DNA of 64,000 nt. It comes from Sphingobium boeckii. Lineage in GTDB: Bacteria > Pseudomonadota > Alphaproteobacteria > Sphingomonadales > Sphingomonadaceae. The stretch spans positions 372,001 to 436,000 of the forward strand of contig NZ_JACIJC010000003.1 in the NCBI RefSeq assembly GCF_014199215.1, given 5' to 3'. The notes under the pieces were generated by a model. That model made no database searches. It was not told the DNA's origin and was given only the letters and a program-made list of their open reading frames with translations. Below are positions 35,840 to 44,571 of the stretch, piece by piece. The translations under genes were made by a program, and so were the position numbers. How positions within the stretch are numbered: the stretch's first letter is position 1; each line of letters starts with the position of its first letter.

Positions 35840-37258
35840 TCACGCCGCGCATTCCCGCGCGACGGACACGTCATCGAACGGCAGCACCCGATCCCCCACG
35901 ATCTGTCCCTGCTCATGGCCCTTGCCCGCGATCAGCACGATATCGCCCGGCCCGGCTTCGGCGATGGCCGCTGCAATGGCGTCGCGCCGTCCGCCGATCT
36001 CGATCGCGCCGGCTGCACCCGCCATGATGTCCCGCCGGATCGCTGCGGGATCCTCGCTGCGCGGATTGTCGTCGGTGACGATCACATGATCGGCGAGCTT
36101 TACCGCCGCCGCGCCCATTTCCGGGCGCTTGCCCGTGTCGCGATCCCCGCCGGCACCGATCACCACGATCATCCGCCCCGCCGCATGGGGCTTGAGCGCC
36201 AGGATCGCCGCCTCGATCGCATCGGGCGTGTGCGCATAATCGACATAAACCGGCGCGCCCGTCCGCGTGATCACGGCGCGCTCAAGCCGCCCGCGCACCG
36301 GCTGCAACCGCGCCAGATGGCCGAGGACGGTCTTCAATTCGCCGCCCGTCGCCAGCACGAGGCCCGCCGCGATCAGCGCGTTTGCCGCCTGATAGGCACC
36401 GATGAGCGGCAGGTTCACATTGTGCGTCTCGCCACCCGCTTCGATCACCAGCGATTGCCCCAACTGGGTGGGGGCGCGCGAGACGAGCCGAAGCGCATCC
36501 CCGTGCACGCCCACACCCAGCACTCGGAGCCCCCGCTCACGAGCCAGATCCACAACCCGCGCGGACGCTTCGTCGTCCGCCCAGATCACGGCCGAACCCC
36601 TGGCATCCACCACTTCGGAAAAAAGCCGCAATTTGGCGGTGAAATAGGCCGCCATATCGCCATGATAATCGAGATGATCGCGGCTGAGATTGGTAAAGGC
36701 GGCCGCCTGGACCGGCAGACCCTCGGTGCGATATTGCGAGAGGCCGTGCGACGAGGCTTCGAAGGCCAGATGCGTCACGCCTTCGCGCTCGAGCCCGGCG
36801 ACGTTGGAAAGGAACGTGACCACATCGGGCGTGGTCAGCCCGGTCTTGGTCTGATCCCCCCCGGTGGTGACGCCGAGCGTGCCGATCGACGCGGCATGAT
36901 ACCCCGCCATCCGCCAGAGCTGACGGGTCAGCTCCACGGTCGAGGTCTTGCCGTTGGTGCCCGTCACGGCGACCACGGTTTGCGGGAAAGGGGCAAAGAA
37001 TTTCGCGGCGAGCCGCGCGAAATGCGCGCGCGGTTCATCAGTCGCGATATAGGCTGCACCCGCGATCTCAAGCCCCGGCCGCGCGACGATCGCAACGGCA
37101 CCGGCGGCGATCGCGGCGGGAATGAAATCCTCGCCATTGTGCGCCGCGCCCTGAAATGCCCCGAAGATCGTGCCGGGCGCGACTTTGCGATGATCGATCG
37201 CGAAGCCCGTCACCGTCTGCGTTTCATCCCCACCCGTGAGCATTCCCAGCCGCATCAT
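35840..37258 (-). CDS. murE: UDP-MurNAc-L-Ala-D-Glu meso-diaminopimelate ligase MurE
   Basis: Adds meso-diaminopimelate to UDP-MurNAc-L-Ala-D-Glu. The P-loop is VTGTNGKTSTVELTRQ, and the specificity loop DDNPRSEDP carries the DNPR motif that marks meso-DAP rather than lysine enzymes. Family start FAIDHRKVAPGTIFGAFQG. 472 residues. ATG overlaps the ftsI stop by four bases. Confidence 0.96.
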   Translation of the reverse strand: MMRLGMLTGGDETQTVTGFAIDHRKVAPGTIFGAFQGAAHNGEDFIPAAIAAGAVAIVARPGLEIAGAAYIATDEPRAHFARLAAKFFAPFPQTVVAVTGTNGKTSTVELTRQLWRMAGYHAASIGTLGVTTGGDQTKTGLTTPDVVTFLSNVAGLEREGVTHLAFEASSHGLSQYRTEGLPVQAAAFTNLSRDHLDYHGDMAAYFTAKLRLFSEVVDARGSAVIWADDEASARVVDLARERGLRVLGVGVHGDALRLVSRAPTQLGQSLVIEAGGETHNVNLPLIGAYQAANALIAAGLVLATGGELKTVLGHLARLQPVRGRLERAVITRTGAPVYVDYAHTPDAIEAAILALKPHAAGRMIVVIGAGGDRDTGKRPEMGAAAVKLADHVIVTDDNPRSEDPAAIRRDIMAGAAGAIEIGGRRDAIAAAIAEAGPGDIVLIAGKGHEQGQIVGDRVLPFDDVSVARECAA

Positions 37259-38949
37259 TCGTGCCCCTTCGGTTTCCAGATCAGAGGCAGCAGATCGCTC
37301 AAGTCGATTTCCTTATTGGCGTCGGGGATCACACCCAGCATCGGGCCGGTGCGGGCGATCACGCGGGAAACGACGGGTGCAGCGGTGTAGCCGGCGGTGG
37401 TCAGCCCGGAGGATTCGGCGCTGCCCTTGGGCGCATCGAGCATGGCGATGACCACATAGCGGGGCTTGTCCATGGGGAAGACGGCGGCAAAGGTGGAGAC
37501 ATTCACGCTTTTCGAATAGCCGCCCGCCTGCGGCTTTTCAGCCGTGCCCGTCTTGCCGCCAACGCGGTAACCGGGCGCTTCGGCGCGTTTGCCGGTGCCC
37601 TGCATCACCACAAGACGAAGCAACTGACGCATCCGCGCGCTGGTCGATTCGGTGAAGACCCTGCGGCCGACCGCTGCCTTGCCCGGTGCGACGCGATAAA
37701 GCGTTGCCGGCCGCAGCGTGCCGCCATTGACCAGCGCGGCATAGGCCGTCGCCAAATGCAGCGGCGTTACGGCGATACCATGACCGTAAGCGGTGGTCAG
37801 CGTGGTGGCCCGGCCCCAGTCGCGCGGCCAGAGCGTGCGGCCCTTTTCGCGCAATTCGATCACCGGCGGCTTATCGAAACCCAGATTGCGGAACACCGCT
37901 TCCATCCGCGCCTGACCCATTTCGTCGGCGATCCGCGCGGTGACGATGTTGGAGCTCTGGATCAGCGTTTCGGGCACATTGAGCCAGCGTCCGGCTGGAT
38001 GATCGTCCTTGATGCGGAAGCGGCCGATGGCGACGGGCGCGGTGGCATCATAGCGCTTCGCCATGGAGGTCACCACACCGTCGTCGATGGCCGCCGCCAT
38101 GGTGATCGGCTTGAACGTCGAGCCGAGTTCATAGACGCTCTGGGTCACATTATTGCGGCGCGCCTCCGGGGGCGATTGCCCCACCTTGTTGGGATTATAA
38201 ACGGGCATCGACGCCATCGCGATCACTTCGCCAGTGGCCACGTCAAGCACCAGCCCGGTGGCCCCCACGGCCTGCTGGCTGGTCATCGCTGCGAAAAGCT
38301 CGCTCTCCATTGCCGCCTGCACCCGGCTGTCGATCGAAAGCGCCACGGGCGTGCCGCGCTGCGCCGGATCGGTCAGGCGATCATCCAGCACCCGCTCCAT
38401 GCCGGTCACGCCATGCCCGTCGAAATCGGTATAACCCAGCACATGCGCCGCCAATGTGGTCTGCGGATAGAGCCTTTCGGGCTCGCGCGCGAAGGCCATG
38501 GCGGGTTCGCCCAGCGCGTTGATCTTGGCGACCAGTTCGGGCAGCGCGCGGCGACGCAGATAGGTGAAGCTCTTGCCCGAACGCAGGACGGCCAGATACC
38601 AGCCGGCGTCATGCTCGGGCAGCAGCGCGGCGAGTTGCGGTGCGAGATCCTCGGGCTTGCCCAGCAGACGATCGGGATGCACCCCGATCGACCAGGCGTC
38701 GATCGTGCGCGCCAGCGGCACGCCGTTGCGATCGACGATATCGCCGCGCAAGGGCACCAGCGTGCCCGCGACACGGCTGCGCGGCTCATCGCCGAACACC
38801 GCGAGATAAGACAGTCGCAGCCCGATCAACAGGCCCACGCCCAGAAACACCAGCATCATCACCATCAGCCGGTAATGCGCCGTCACCAGCCATTGATAGC
38901 GCTGGCCGGCATGGCGGACGCGGTGGGGACGGGCGACGAGCGTGGTCAC
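37255..38949 (-). CDS. ftsI: Septal transpeptidase FtsI (PBP3)
   Basis: Class B penicillin-binding protein that cross-links septal peptidoglycan. One N-terminal helix (about 26-48), a pedestal domain and a transpeptidase domain with SxxK in ELGSTFKPI, SxN in QSSNIVT and KTGT in VGGKTGTAEKP. 564 residues. GTG start at 38949 overlaps the ftsL stop (GTGA), and its stop overlaps murE. Confidence 0.96.
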   Translation of the reverse strand: MTTLVARPHRVRHAGQRYQWLVTAHYRLMVMMLVFLGVGLLIGLRLSYLAVFGDEPRSRVAGTLVPLRGDIVDRNGVPLARTIDAWSIGVHPDRLLGKPEDLAPQLAALLPEHDAGWYLAVLRSGKSFTYLRRRALPELVAKINALGEPAMAFAREPERLYPQTTLAAHVLGYTDFDGHGVTGMERVLDDRLTDPAQRGTPVALSIDSRVQAAMESELFAAMTSQQAVGATGLVLDVATGEVIAMASMPVYNPNKVGQSPPEARRNNVTQSVYELGSTFKPITMAAAIDDGVVTSMAKRYDATAPVAIGRFRIKDDHPAGRWLNVPETLIQSSNIVTARIADEMGQARMEAVFRNLGFDKPPVIELREKGRTLWPRDWGRATTLTTAYGHGIAVTPLHLATAYAALVNGGTLRPATLYRVAPGKAAVGRRVFTESTSARMRQLLRLVVMQGTGKRAEAPGYRVGGKTGTAEKPQAGGYSKSVNVSTFAAVFPMDKPRYVVIAMLDAPKGSAESSGLTTAGYTAAPVVSRVIARTGPMLGVIPDANKEIDLSDLLPLIWKPKGHE

Positions 38950-39530
38950 CTCTTGCGTTCCTCCGCGCGCGCGGCGTGCGCGAGTTCGCCAAGCAGCCCA
39001 TCGTCGAGCAGCTTCTTTTCCATCCGGGCGACGGATGGCGAAGGCTTGTGGGCGGCCAGAGCGGCGGCGGCCATGGTCTTCGGCTTGGCACGCGATTCAT
39101 CGACCAGCGCGCGGCGCTCATTGCCGGACACGTCCACCGCATCGGATCGCACGACGGCGGGGGCGATCTGCGCGGGCAGCGCCGTATTGGCCATCGCCGT
39201 CACCATCTGCGCGGGCAGGAAGCGCGGACCATCGGTGATCCCCACGCGATCGATATGGCCGAGCGCGGCCTCCTGCACATATTGACTGGCGTCGGGCGCG
39301 CTCAGCGCCAGCACTTCGCCATTCCATTGCTCAAGCTGGCGCATACTGGCGCGCGTGCCGATCTCGGTCTGAAGCTGACGGATCTGCTTTTTCGCCGCCA
39401 GGATCTGCCGATCCACCTTTTCCAGCTCGGTCCGTTCGGACGCCACGCGCGACGAAATGAGGTAAAACCCCATCGCGGCGGTCATGCCGATCATGACGAG
39501 GCCCATCGGCTTGAAGCGGTTGGCGATCAT
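38946..39530 (-). CDS. ftsL: Cell division protein FtsL-like
   Basis: A small bitopic divisome protein assigned by structure and position between rsmH and ftsI. It has one N-terminal helix ([20 protein letters not shown]) then a leucine-zipper-like coiled coil ([20 protein letters not shown]). At 194 residues it is longer than E. coli FtsL, as is common in alphaproteobacteria, with a disordered alanine-rich tail. ATG overlaps the rsmH stop; stop overlaps ftsI. Confidence 0.88.
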   Translation of the reverse strand: MIANRFKPMGLVMIGMTAAMGFYLISSRVASERTELEKVDRQILAAKKQIRQLQTEIGTRASMRQLEQWNGEVLALSAPDASQYVQEAALGHIDRVGITDGPRFLPAQMVTAMANTALPAQIAPAVVRSDAVDVSGNERRALVDESRAKPKTMAAAALAAHKPSPSVARMEKKLLDDGLLGELAHAARAEERKR

Positions 39531-40465
39531 CGCATTCCTCCTGCGGCATTGGCTGTGCGGGTTGCGACCCTGAGTGTGGCGGAGCGCGCCCGTGGATTGC
39601 GCTCCAATTCCTGCGCGCTCGGGCGCACTGGCTTGGCCACGCGCTCGAACGAGGGGGCAGGCCCGGTGCCGCTGACATCGGGCGAATGACGCGAACCCTG
39701 TGGCGCACCGCCGCTGCGATCCCGCAGGAAGCGCTTCACCATCCGGTCTTCCAGACTGTGGAACGTCACGATCGCCAGCCGTCCGCCGGGCTTCAGCACA
39801 CGTTCGGCGGCCTCAAGCCCATCCTCAAGCTCACCCAATTCGCGATTGAGGTGGATGCGGATCGCCTGGAAGGTCCGCGTGGCGGGATCCTTCTTGTCAT
39901 GCGCTTTATAGCCCAGCGCACGGCGGACGACATGGGCGAGTTCGGACGTGCGGGTTAGCGGGCGCGCAGCCACGATCGCGCGCGCCACCCGGCGTGAGCG
40001 CGGTTCGTCGCCGAAATGATAGAGCACGTCGGCGATCGCCTCTTCCTCGGCCATGTTCAGGAAATCGGCGGCGGTCTCCCCATCCTGCCCCATGCGCATA
40101 TCCAGCGGGCCATCCTGCTGGAACGAAAAACCCCGGTCCGCACGATCGAGCTGCATCGAGGATACGCCGATATCCAGCGTCACCCCGTCCACGGCGTCCA
40201 CGCCCTGTTCGGCGAGCAGCTTGTCCATGCGGGAAAACAAGCCGGGCAGCAGGATCAAACGGCCATCGCTGGAGGTCACCAAGCCACTGCCTTCGGCAAT
40301 CGCATCGGGATCGCGGTCCAGGGCATAGACCATGGCCCCGCTGGCGAGCAGGGCACGGGTATAGCCGCCGGCACCGAACGTGCCATCGACATGGATTTCG
40401 CCGGGGGCAATGGCGAGGCCATGGATCACTTCGTCCCGCAGGACGGGAACATGAGGGATGCTCAT
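39527..40465 (-). CDS. rsmH: 16S rRNA m4C1402 methyltransferase RsmH (MraW)
   Basis: Methylates N4 of C1402 in 16S rRNA using SAM. Motifs: [13 protein letters not shown] at the start, [14 protein letters not shown] (SAM loop), [19 protein letters not shown] and [12 protein letters not shown]. About 312 residues from the ATG at 40465, which overlaps the mraZ stop by four bases; a longer frame lacks support. Second gene of the dcw cluster. Confidence 0.96.
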   Translation of the reverse strand: MSIPHVPVLRDEVIHGLAIAPGEIHVDGTFGAGGYTRALLASGAMVYALDRDPDAIAEGSGLVTSSDGRLILLPGLFSRMDKLLAEQGVDAVDGVTLDIGVSSMQLDRADRGFSFQQDGPLDMRMGQDGETAADFLNMAEEEAIADVLYHFGDEPRSRRVARAIVAARPLTRTSELAHVVRRALGYKAHDKKDPATRTFQAIRIHLNRELGELEDGLEAAERVLKPGGRLAIVTFHSLEDRMVKRFLRDRSGGAPQGSRHSPDVSGTGPAPSFERVAKPVRPSAQELERNPRARSATLRVATRTANAAGGMR

Positions 40466-40971
40466 AGCAGCCCCTTCTGTTCGAGCAGGGTTTCCAGAAT
40501 AACCTTCGGCCCGCGCGGAACCAGGGCAGATTCCCGCGCGAGCCACGGGTTCCAGATGCGGATGACCGCGCCTGACCCGAAGAAGAAGGCCAGATCTTCG
40601 AACTGGCCCAGGCGGCGCATCACGGGGGACATGATGAAGCGGCCGCTTGCATCGAATGGCTGGGTTTCCAGCGTGCCGAAATTCTGGTCATCGAAATAAT
40701 CGCGCGTCAGGCTCGGATCTTCGCGCTCGGCATAATCCCGGTCGGACTTGGCCTGAAGCTCGGGAATATAGGCCTTTTCGAAAGCCACCAGATATTGTTC
40801 GGAATTATGGAAATTGAGCGCGATACGAGGCTCGTTCGCGCCATTTTCGAGGATGAGGGATCGGAGCTCAGGCGGAATCGAGACGCGGCCCTTGGCGTCG
40901 ATGACGCTCAATCCCGCTCCATGATAGCTCTGCCTCGCCACGCGCGTGAATGCCCTTGCCCTGGCCTGCAC
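40462..40971 (-). CDS. mraZ: Transcriptional regulator MraZ
   Basis: AbrB-like DNA-binding protein at the head of the dcw cluster; in E. coli it represses its own operon by binding GGG-containing repeats. The duplicated MraZ domain is visible: [15 protein letters not shown] and later [19 protein letters not shown]. 169 residues. GTG start at 40971 with GGGAG just upstream. A periodic GGG array lies 94-138 bases upstream of the start. Confidence 0.93.
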   Translation of the reverse strand: MQARARAFTRVARQSYHGAGLSVIDAKGRVSIPPELRSLILENGANEPRIALNFHNSEQYLVAFEKAYIPELQAKSDRDYAEREDPSLTRDYFDDQNFGTLETQPFDASGRFIMSPVMRRLGQFEDLAFFFGSGAVIRIWNPWLARESALVPRGPKVILETLLEQKGLL

Positions 40972-41064
40972 AGCTCTCCCGCCCGGAAAATCGCCTTTTG
41001 TGAGCGCCCGTGCTAATTATCCGAAGAGGGAAGTGTGCCCCGCCCTGTAAGAGATTTTGTTATC

Positions 41065-41109
41065 AGGGTCTGGCTCGGGAAAAAAGGGGTGAATTGGGGA
41101 TTTTGCGGG
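41065..41109. promoter_or_regulatory. Candidate MraZ operator: GGG boxes at 10-base intervals
   Basis: On the + strand the boxes TCGGG (41075-41079), AGGGG (41085-41089), TGGGG (41095-41099) and GCGGG (41105-41109) are separated by exactly five bases each, so GGG ends every 10 bases. A fifth, AGGGT (41065-41069), is one base out of register. E. coli MraZ binds TGGGN repeats separated by 5 bases. The array is upstream of mraZ, though on the strand opposite to the gene. The remaining 253-base gap shows no gene. Confidence 0.5.
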
Positions 41110-41224
41110 ACAACACTTCAACACACTGATTTTCAATCATAATTTTAATGTCGATAAGTGTCAAAATTCGGCGCACCCAGTCAAGTTGCCATTTTGTTCC
41201 TAAAGTATTCGCAAGCATTGCGAC

Positions 41225-42499
41225 TCACGCGGCGCGACTCCGCGGCCAAAATCTCATGAATAAGCCCGCGATGAGCGCGAATAACGCTGGAATGCACGCC
41301 AGCGCCAAGGCGGTTAACCATGAAACGCCCGGCGCAAACCAGCGCACGGCCTCCGCGCCACGGTCTCTGGAAATCCCGCCAAGACTATCCAGCCATGCGC
41401 CGAGCACCGGCCCGTTATCCGCCAGCCGGCGCACGCGCGCCGCGCCGTCCGCTCCGGCAGCGACCCACAGGCGATCCGCCATCAGATCGGCGTCGGCCAC
41501 CAGCAACACCTGCCCGTCCCCCACCGTGCAGCGCGCCAGCCGCCCGTCGGACTCGGCACGACATCCCTCGCCTGTGGCGACGAAAACGCCGGCCGCGTCC
41601 ATGGCCACCCGCCAGCGCCGGCCAGCGACGACCACATCCATGATCACCGGACCAGGCTCGCCCTGATCGAGCCGCACGCCCCAGCGCGTCATCAGCGGAT
41701 CGAGCAGCGACATGGGTGGCGGCGCGCGCGGATCGCCCAGCGGATAGCGACTATCCCAGTGCAGCGCGGGATCGGCCAGCACCAGCGCCCGCCCGCCGCT
41801 ACGCAACCAATCATCGATGGCGACCAATTCCTGCGGCTGCAACGTGCGCGGCTGGGCCAGCAGCAGCAAACCACGCCCCGCGAGCGCTTCGGGCGTCACG
41901 AAATCGACAGGCGTCGTCCGGAAATGCCGCTCCAGCCAGCGCCAGCTTTCGGCTGGTGCCGCAGTGCCGGACAGCAACGCGCCGATATCCCCTTCGCCGC
42001 GCACGATCGGCAGCCCCGTGACCACCACCAGCGGCGGCAGTTTTGCAAGCTTTTCTGGTGTGGGGGAGAGCCAGGGTTCGGCCATCGTCTGAATGAAAGC
42101 GAGCGGCTGCGCCCAGATCAGCGCCGCTGCCAGAGGCGCGGCCAGCAGCATCCCCGCCCAACGCCCGAGGCGTCCCGCCGCCTGCACCAGAGCATCCAGC
42201 AGGCCGGCGAGCAGCAGCGCGGAAGCCAATTGCACCGCGAAGGAACGCGCATCGAAGCCACCCAGCCGCGACAGCAGAATGATCTCCGTTATCAGCGCCA
42301 GCGCCAGGGCGGCCACCACCCCGCCCCATCGCGCCGCACCATTCCAGCGACGGATGATCAAGATCAGGCCGAACAGCAAAATCGGGCGCACGACGATAAA
42401 AGCATCCGGCTCGGCCCGCTCCGCCTCGAAGAACCGCCCTGCGCCGATGCCGCACATCAATTCGGCCAGAGCATAAGCCCCGGCCACGATGAGCAGCAA
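41225..42499 (-). CDS. Membrane protein with GldG/DUF4350-like domain
   Basis: A protein of about 424 residues with several N-terminal helices (about 1-140) and one near the C-terminus (LTALALACIPALFALIAGLF). The middle is a soluble, glutamine-amidotransferase-like fold reminiscent of GldG/DUF4350 proteins (LVAIDDWLRSGGRALVLADP). Such proteins often assist ABC exporters, but no ABC ATPase is adjacent. TTG at 42499 is the best start in frame. It follows a small membrane-protein gene after 17 bases. Function unknown. Confidence 0.65.
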   Translation of the reverse strand: MLLIVAGAYALAELMCGIGAGRFFEAERAEPDAFIVVRPILLFGLILIIRRWNGAARWGGVVAALALALITEIILLSRLGGFDARSFAVQLASALLLAGLLDALVQAAGRLGRWAGMLLAAPLAAALIWAQPLAFIQTMAEPWLSPTPEKLAKLPPLVVVTGLPIVRGEGDIGALLSGTAAPAESWRWLERHFRTTPVDFVTPEALAGRGLLLLAQPRTLQPQELVAIDDWLRSGGRALVLADPALHWDSRYPLGDPRAPPPMSLLDPLMTRWGVRLDQGEPGPVIMDVVVAGRRWRVAMDAAGVFVATGEGCRAESDGRLARCTVGDGQVLLVADADLMADRLWVAAGADGAARVRRLADNGPVLGAWLDSLGGISRDRGAEAVRWFAPGVSWLTALALACIPALFALIAGLFMRFWPRSRAA

Positions 42500-42516
42500 A
42501 GCCCTGCGGCGGATGA

Positions 42517-42858
42517 TCAGGGGCGCGGCCCCTGCGCGGCATTGGCCGGATCGCTGCTGGCATCCATGCTGGGTGCCACGCCGAGTTCGGCCAGCGGCTC
42601 CTGCGTCTTTTGGGATGCGCCGGCATTGCCGGTGAGATCGGGCAGCCCGCCAGGTGTCTCCACGCCGGGTGTCTGATCGACCGGGGTCTCGTCGCTGGCC
42701 GATCGGGTCAGCGCGCCTGCGCCGAGGATCACGAGCAAAACCGCCGCCAGCCCGGTCGCGCCGATGCGCACCCGCTGGAGCCGTTCCTTCTTCTCGGTTT
42801 CAGGCAAATGCACTGTCACACGCATGGGATAACCATTTGCAATGCTTTTGTCGAACAT
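42517..42858 (-). CDS. Small single-pass membrane protein upstream of the GldG-like gene
   Basis: A 113-residue protein with a charged N-terminal segment (HLPETEKKERLQRVRIG), one helix (ATGLAAVLLVILGAGAL) and a proline/glycine/threonine-rich periplasmic tail. No known family. It lies 9 bases after cysK and 17 bases before the GldG-like gene on the same strand, so the three look like one operon. An ATG at 42825 (MRVTVHLPETEKK) is an alternative start. Confidence 0.6.
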   Translation of the reverse strand: MFDKSIANGYPMRVTVHLPETEKKERLQRVRIGATGLAAVLLVILGAGALTRSASDETPVDQTPGVETPGGLPDLTGNAGASQKTQEPLAELGVAPSMDASSDPANAAQGPRP

Positions 42859-42867
42859 CTGATCGCG

Positions 42868-43869
42868 TCAGCGGCTCGATCCGTCTTTGAGCGAGGCGGG
42901 CACGGTCAGCCCCTTGGATTCCAGCCATTCGGCATTGTAGAGCGTCGAAAGATAGCGAAATCCGGTGTCGCACAGGATCGTGACGATCGTGTGGCCCGGC
43001 CCCATCTGCCTGGCCAGCGCAACCGCGCCCGCCACGTTGATGCCAGACGACAGTCCCAGACACAGCCCTTCCTCTTCGAGCAGGCGATGCACCTGCTCCA
43101 GCCCCTCTTCATCCGAGATGCGGAATTGCGTGTCGATCGGCGCGCCTTCCAGATTGGCGGTGATCCGCCCCTGGCCGATGCCTTCGGCCACCGAAGAGCC
43201 TTCGGCCTTCAACTCGCCATGCGCATAATATTCATACAGCGCCGCGCCATGGGGATCGGCCAGCCCGATCACGATATCCTCATTCTTCGCCTTCAGGCCC
43301 AGCCCCACCCCGGCAATCGTGCCGCCCGTGCCCGCGGCGCAGATGAAGCCGTCAATCTTGCCGCCGGTCTGTTCCCAGATTTCTTCGGCCGTGCCCAATA
43401 TATGCGCCTTGCGGTTGGCGATATTGTCGAACTGATTGGCCCAGACTGCGCCTTCGGTTTCCTCGGCAATCCGGCGCGACGTGTGCACGAAATGGCCGGG
43501 GTTCGAATAAGCCGCGGCGGGGACCAGCACCAGTTCGGCACCCAGCGCACGCAGCGTATCCATCTTCTCCCGGCTCTGCGTTTCTGGCATCACGATGATC
43601 GTCTTATAGCCCTTGGCATTGGCGACCAGCGCCAGGCCGATGCCGGTGTTGCCCGCTGTGCCCTCGACGATGGTTCCGCCGGGCGCGATCAGTCCCTTAT
43701 CCTCGGCATCGTTCACGATGTAGAGCGCGGCGCGATCCTTCACCGACGCGCCGGGATTGGCATATTCGCATTTGGCGAGGATGTCGCAGCCGGTGTCGGC
43801 GCTGGGTCCGGCCAGGCGGACAAGCGGCGTGTTGCCGATCAGGGAGAGCGTGTCTGATATGATGGTCAT
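42868..43869 (-). CDS. cysK: Cysteine synthase (O-acetylserine sulfhydrylase)
   Basis: PLP enzyme that makes cysteine from O-acetylserine and sulfide. The PLP lysine lies in NPGASVKDRAAL, the substrate loop is VEGTAGNTGIGLAL (instead of the more usual TSGNTG), and the phosphate loop is CAAGTGGTIAGVG. About 333 residues from the ATG at 43869 (MTIISDTLSLIGNTPLVRL). The TAGNTG variant hints at a divergent subfamily within the CysK/CBS group. First gene of a three-gene minus-strand group. Confidence 0.9.
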   Translation of the reverse strand: MTIISDTLSLIGNTPLVRLAGPSADTGCDILAKCEYANPGASVKDRAALYIVNDAEDKGLIAPGGTIVEGTAGNTGIGLALVANAKGYKTIIVMPETQSREKMDTLRALGAELVLVPAAAYSNPGHFVHTSRRIAEETEGAVWANQFDNIANRKAHILGTAEEIWEQTGGKIDGFICAAGTGGTIAGVGLGLKAKNEDIVIGLADPHGAALYEYYAHGELKAEGSSVAEGIGQGRITANLEGAPIDTQFRISDEEGLEQVHRLLEEEGLCLGLSSGINVAGAVALARQMGPGHTIVTILCDTGFRYLSTLYNAEWLESKGLTVPASLKDGSSR

Positions 43870-44102
43870 GGCGGCGGAATAGACCAGTGCCGGGCGCAGC
43901 GGCAAGTGCACTTCACTTTAACCCCCTAAACTATGAGTCCTTCGGGATTGATAGCGCTGTCGGATCGCCGGGCGTCTGTAATCGTATTTCAAATTTCGAT
44001 CGTTTGACATTCCTTTTATTGCCAATTGTGGTGCACTGCAAAAATATTTGACACTATGTCACACAACTATGCTTGACGCGGCGCGCTGCACCCGCGAAGC
44101 GC

Positions 44103-44498
44103 ATGATCACCATGATTAAAAAACCCCTCCTCCCTTTCGTGGCGTTGAGCGCGTTTATCGCGCTTGGTGCTTGCAACACAGAACCTACAACCGTGACTCA
44201 GGGTCACAGCCCGCAGGATGATCAGGCCGCCGCATTGGCGAATGCTGCTCCGGTCGAGCTGCCGCCTTCGGTGAAATCGTCCAAGAAATATCGGTGCAAG
44301 GATAGCAGCATCGTTTCGGTCGATTTCCTGTCGGACGATCTTTCCGCGACCGTTACGCCCGCCGGTGGCAGCCCCACCCCGCTCAAGGCGGCGGCGGCAG
44401 GCGGTCCTTTCGTGGCTGAAGGTTTCGCCGTGTCCGGTGCGGGCACGAGCATCAATATCACGCTTCCCGGAAAGGGTGCCCAGGCCTGCAAGGCCTGA
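44103..44498 (+). CDS. MliC-like lipoprotein
   Basis: A 131-residue secreted lipoprotein: signal MIKKPLLPFVALSAFIALG and lipobox LGAC. The mature C-terminal half (KKYRCKDSSIVSVDFLSDDL, later ITLPGKGAQACKA) resembles the MliC lysozyme-inhibitor domain, with two cysteines (CKD and QACKA) positioned to form a disulfide. The N-terminus has a second possible ATG at 44112. A strong terminator follows. Resemblance to MliC is by pattern only. Confidence 0.65.
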   Translation: MITMIKKPLLPFVALSAFIALGACNTEPTTVTQGHSPQDDQAAALANAAPVELPPSVKSSKKYRCKDSSIVSVDFLSDDLSATVTPAGGSPTPLKAAAAGGPFVAEGFAVSGAGTSINITLPGKGAQACKA

Positions 44499-44516
44499 TT
44501 CTCGATCTTCACAATG

Positions 44517-44548
44517 CGGGCCGGTGGAGCGATCCGCCGGCCCTTTTT
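44517..44548 (+). terminator. Intrinsic terminator after the MliC-like gene
   Basis: GGGCCGG (44518-44524) and CCGGCCC (44537-44543) pair, extended inside by GGA/TCC, and are followed by five T (44543-44547). It lies 20 bases after the stop and before the convergent GGDEF-EAL gene. Confidence 0.82.
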
Positions 44549-44571
44549 ATGGCCGGCCGGTTGTGCGGCGT

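Noticed and set aside
35710-35916. N-terminal extension of MurF with AEPVEAF and GASTGSARTG
   Set aside because: The peptides are the translation of a family A repeat. The ATG at 35709 begins the conserved domain.
37261-39285. Long open frame opposite ftsI and ftsL (about 670 codons)
   Set aside because: Antisense to genes with full motif sets; composition is that of a shadow frame.
40972-41224. tRNA or other structured RNA in the mraZ upstream gap
   Set aside because: No cloverleaf with a TTC loop and CCA end; the notable feature is the GGG array.
44028-44100. TTGACA/TATGCT sigma70 promoter before the MliC-like gene
   Set aside because: The spacer is about 14 bases, too short for a standard sigma70 promoter.
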